Source: Actinobacteria bacterium IMCC26207 (GTDB lineage: Bacteria > Actinomycetota > Acidimicrobiia > Acidimicrobiales > Microtrichaceae). From it: a DNA stretch of 64,000 bases. A program made the position numbers and the translations under genes. How positions within the stretch are numbered: the stretch's first letter is position 1; each line of letters starts with the position of its first letter. Under the pieces are notes generated by a model. It had not been told where the DNA came from. It was given only the letters and a program-made list of their open reading frames with translations, and searched no databases. Shown here piece by piece: positions 62,541-64,000 of this stretch. The DNA is taken from contig LCZK01000007.1 of NCBI GenBank assembly GCA_001025035.1, positions 124,001-188,000 of the forward strand, read 5' to 3'.

Positions 62541-62775
62541 GGACAGGTGTCCAGTTCTTTCTGGAAAGGCCCCGTCCCGCATTGGTCCCGTCTCAGGATG
62601 AGCTTCTACTCCCAAATTCGTTTGCAATGGGTGCCAGATTCTGATCTCACTCGAGGTGTTCTAGGGGCGTTGCTGTGGCTCTGTTATGCGAGGGACCCGC
62701 TATAGGGGGTCAGGCGCAAGACGAAACGAGTTGGATCGGGGTATTGATCGCGTGGTTAGCGTCGTAAAAACGTGG
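62541..62775. other. Gene-free stretch between tRNA terminator and lipoprotein terminator
   Basis: No credible coding region is seen. It contains a GGACA-GG-TGTCC palindrome right after the terminator and, at 62702-62727, a 26-bp match to the uppP hairpin region. No integrase or copy of the tRNA 3' end is present. Confidence 0.6.
62702..62727 (+). repeat. Second copy of the GGGGGTCAGGCGCA repeat
   Basis: It matches 42507-42532 at 24 of 26 positions. The left arm, complete at 42490, is only partly kept here, so the hairpin is broken. Confidence 0.8.
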
Positions 62776-62778
62776 AAA

Positions 62779-62799
62779 GCCCCGACGTTGTGTCGGGGC
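62779..62799 (-). terminator. Terminator of the pentapeptide lipoprotein gene
   Basis: GCCCCGAC pairs with GTCGGGGC over a 5-nt loop. Read on the minus strand it is followed by TTTCCACGTTTTT, and it lies 27 bp after the stop at 62826. Confidence 0.8.
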
Positions 62800-62825
62800 C
62801 TTCGCTCAGTTACTAGGTATGCGGG

Positions 62826-63422
62826 TCAGCCTGCAGCTGTGGGTGGGCATTCGGTAGATTGCATAACACCATTCGGACACATCGTGTCCGACCACGTGAC
62901 CCCGGTCAGGTTCGCCCCGGTTAGGTCGGCGTCGGCCAGGTTGGCGCCGACCAGGTTGGCGTTGGTCAGATTGGCGTCGGCCAGGTTGGCGCCGAACAGG
63001 TTGGCTTTGGTCAGGTTGGCGTCGGTCAGGTTGGCACCTGCCAGGTCGTCATTAGTCAGGTCGGCGTTGGTCAGGTTGGCGTTGGTCAGGTTGGCGTTGG
63101 TCAGGTTGGCGTTCTTCAGGAAGGCGCGGGTCAGGTTGGCACCGGTCAGGTCGGCGTCGGCCAGGTTGGCGCCGGTCAGGCTGGCGTTGGTCAGGTTGGC
63201 AGAAGATAGGTCGCAGCCGTGTAGGTCGACATCCGCCCCGCGTGCGGTGCAGTCTGCGGCAACATCCCCGGTGTCACCTGCAGCAGCCCTGTTCACTGTG
63301 GTCGTCGGGCTGCCTCCCGATTTTGTAGTCGTACTTGACGCGCTGTCGCTGCTGCTGCAAGCCCCGAGCAGACACACACACGCCGCAACTAGGACAACGA
63401 GAACCGAACCTTGTTTCCTCAT
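62826..63422 (-). CDS. Pentapeptide-repeat lipoprotein
   Basis: The 198-residue protein has a signal peptide with a good lipobox (LLGAC, Cys22), a Ser/Thr-rich linker and about 24 A(N/D)LT(N/G) pentapeptides (residues 75-180), which fold as a right-handed quadrilateral beta-helix. A short Cys-containing cap (TMCPNGVMQSTECP) follows. Cytoplasmic relatives mimic DNA and protect gyrase, but this one is exported, so another role is likely. The start MRKQ at 63422 was chosen because GGGG lies seven bases upstream. DNA of the repeats is highly repetitive. Confidence 0.85.
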   Translation of the reverse strand: MRKQGSVLVVLVAACVCLLGACSSSDSASSTTTKSGGSPTTTVNRAAAGDTGDVAADCTARGADVDLHGCDLSSANLTNASLTGANLADADLTGANLTRAFLKNANLTNANLTNANLTNADLTNDDLAGANLTDANLTKANLFGANLADANLTNANLVGANLADADLTGANLTGVTWSDTMCPNGVMQSTECPPTAAG

Positions 63423-63553
63423 CAGCATCCCCCTCAAGCTCAGATGGCAGAACCCCGCCACTCACACAGGATGGCAGTGTTCTCGAAGATTGTCGAGAAG
63501 GGGTTCCCTTTACGAAACGACAAGGTCGCTCACAGATCCAGTGCATGCAAACA

Positions 63554-63815
63554 TGAATCCCACTGGGTTTGGTGGAGACTCGGTGGTTTGGTTTTCTGGT
63601 TAGCTCACTGACGCTGCTTGAGCGTAGTGGGCCTGCTCGAACTCGGCAGGTGGAATGTCGCCGAGTGCGCTGTGGAGGCGCTCGTTGTTGAACCAGTGCA
63701 CCCATTGAAGGGTTGGCAGCTCGACCTGGTCGACGTCGCGCCATGGTCCTTGCCGGCGGATCAGTTCGGTCTTGTAGAGACCGGAGTAGTAAAGGTCCGG
63801 TAGGGGTGGAGGCAA
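63554..63815 (-). mobile_element. IS3-family insertion sequence remnant (right end)
   Basis: TGAATCCCACTGGGTTTGG at 63554, continuing to GGAGACT, resembles the inverted repeat of IS3-family elements. It is followed inward by the C-terminal part of the transposase (63600-63815). Sequence farther to the right no longer matches, and no left end is visible, so the element is truncated. Confidence 0.65.
63600..63815 (-). pseudogene. Truncated IS3-type transposase (C-terminal fragment)
   Basis: Only about 58 C-terminal residues are recognisable: GLYKTELIRRQGPWR, then LQWVHWFNNERLHSALG and PPAEFE, the end of the DDE integrase core with its catalytic Glu missing from view. The first 12 residues of the frame do not match the family. 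This is a remnant that cannot transpose. Confidence 0.8.
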
Positions 63816-63967
63816 GGTTTCGGAGAAGACTTCGGAGAGGTCGGGAACCTTACGTATCGCCTCGCAATCATGCGGCCGACGATTGACAGCGTGAGGAGGC
63901 GGGGATCGTCATCTGGGCAGGCCAGAAGTTGGTTGAACTTATAGACAATGCGCTATACCCTGAGGTC

Positions 63968-64000
63968 ATGTCGATTTCTGGAGGTGCTGTAATCCGAGAG
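63968..64000 (+). CDS. Start of a possible XRE-family regulator (cut by window end)
   Basis: The frame reads MSISGGAVIRE and stays open to the edge. GAGG lies upstream of the ATG, and TTGAAC (63934) with TATACC (63955) could be its promoter. Many XRE helix-turn-helix proteins start with a similar AVIREAR segment, so the call is a guess from 11 residues. Confidence 0.3.
   Translation, partial: MSISGGAVIRE

Noticed and set aside
62426..62825. Integrated element using tRNA-Ala as attachment site
   Set aside because: There is no integrase and no second copy of the tRNA 3' end in the window.
62880..63220. Regular short repeats resembling a CRISPR array
   Set aside because: The period is 15 bp, in frame, with no spacers; it encodes pentapeptide repeats, and no cas gene is near.
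63600..63815. Functional transposase
   Set aside because: Only the C-terminal third is recognisable and the frame begins in unrelated sequence.

Overview
The window looks like chromosomal DNA of a high-GC actinobacterium (Actinomycetota). The basis is frequent GTG and TTG starts, ATGA/GTGA start-stop overlaps, DUF35-containing beta-oxidation enzymes, SCP-x/Ltp-type thiolases and FadE34/ChsE-like acyl-CoA dehydrogenases. I suspect a non-mycolate, aquatic-type lineage such as Acidimicrobiia, but that is inference and no rRNA is present to test it.

Bases 1-36,943 form one large catabolic island of 31 genes in 14 transcription units, arranged as divergent and convergent blocks. They include three AMP-forming ligases, one ligase homologue lacking the key lysines and one PaaK-like ligase; four acyl-CoA dehydrogenase genes (one a double-length fusion); two crotonases, a MaoC-type hydratase and three SDRs; four thiolase-family proteins; a HMG-CoA-synthase-like/DUF35 fusion and a lone DUF35 protein; a fused class I CoA-transferase-like protein; a P450/ferredoxin pair; and an amidohydrolase. 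Less expected members are a FGGY kinase, a lipoate-protein-ligase-like protein, a zinc alcohol dehydrogenase and a copper amine oxidase. The set fits CoA-dependent degradation of a branched or polycyclic (steroid- or isoprenoid-like) acyl side chain, ending in retro-aldol and thiolytic steps. No steroid ring-cleavage genes are present, so the substrate is unknown. A 16-bp palindrome, consensus MTGACRC-NN-RYGTCAG, lies at eight sites. Together these sites cover the promoters of all 14 units, so the island looks like a single regulon whose regulator is not in the window.

Bases 36,989-50,045 hold envelope and housekeeping genes. There are two paralogous secreted lamin-tail proteins with a shared PE(F/L)P C-terminal anchor, a GH5 glycosidase lipoprotein, a PhoX-like Tat protein, uppP, a universal stress protein, xseA-xseB, two alpha/beta hydrolase-fold proteins (one without its nucleophile) and a NarL-type two-component system.

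Bases 50,046-64,000 hold a candidate structured RNA leader before a secreted Pro/Thr-rich protein, a serine hydrolase, prfC and a membrane-anchored PQQ-like propeller. Then come a membrane-anchored GH18 chitinase-like protein divergent from a processive GT2 synthase, a secreted DUF4214-like protein, tRNA-Ala(TGC), a pentapeptide-repeat lipoprotein and an IS3-family remnant. The window ends in the first codons of a possible XRE regulator.

Short tandem duplications at gene ends recur throughout: 17-nt ladders of start/stop junctions, 15-bp repeats that lengthen protein termini, and duplications spanning stop codons.
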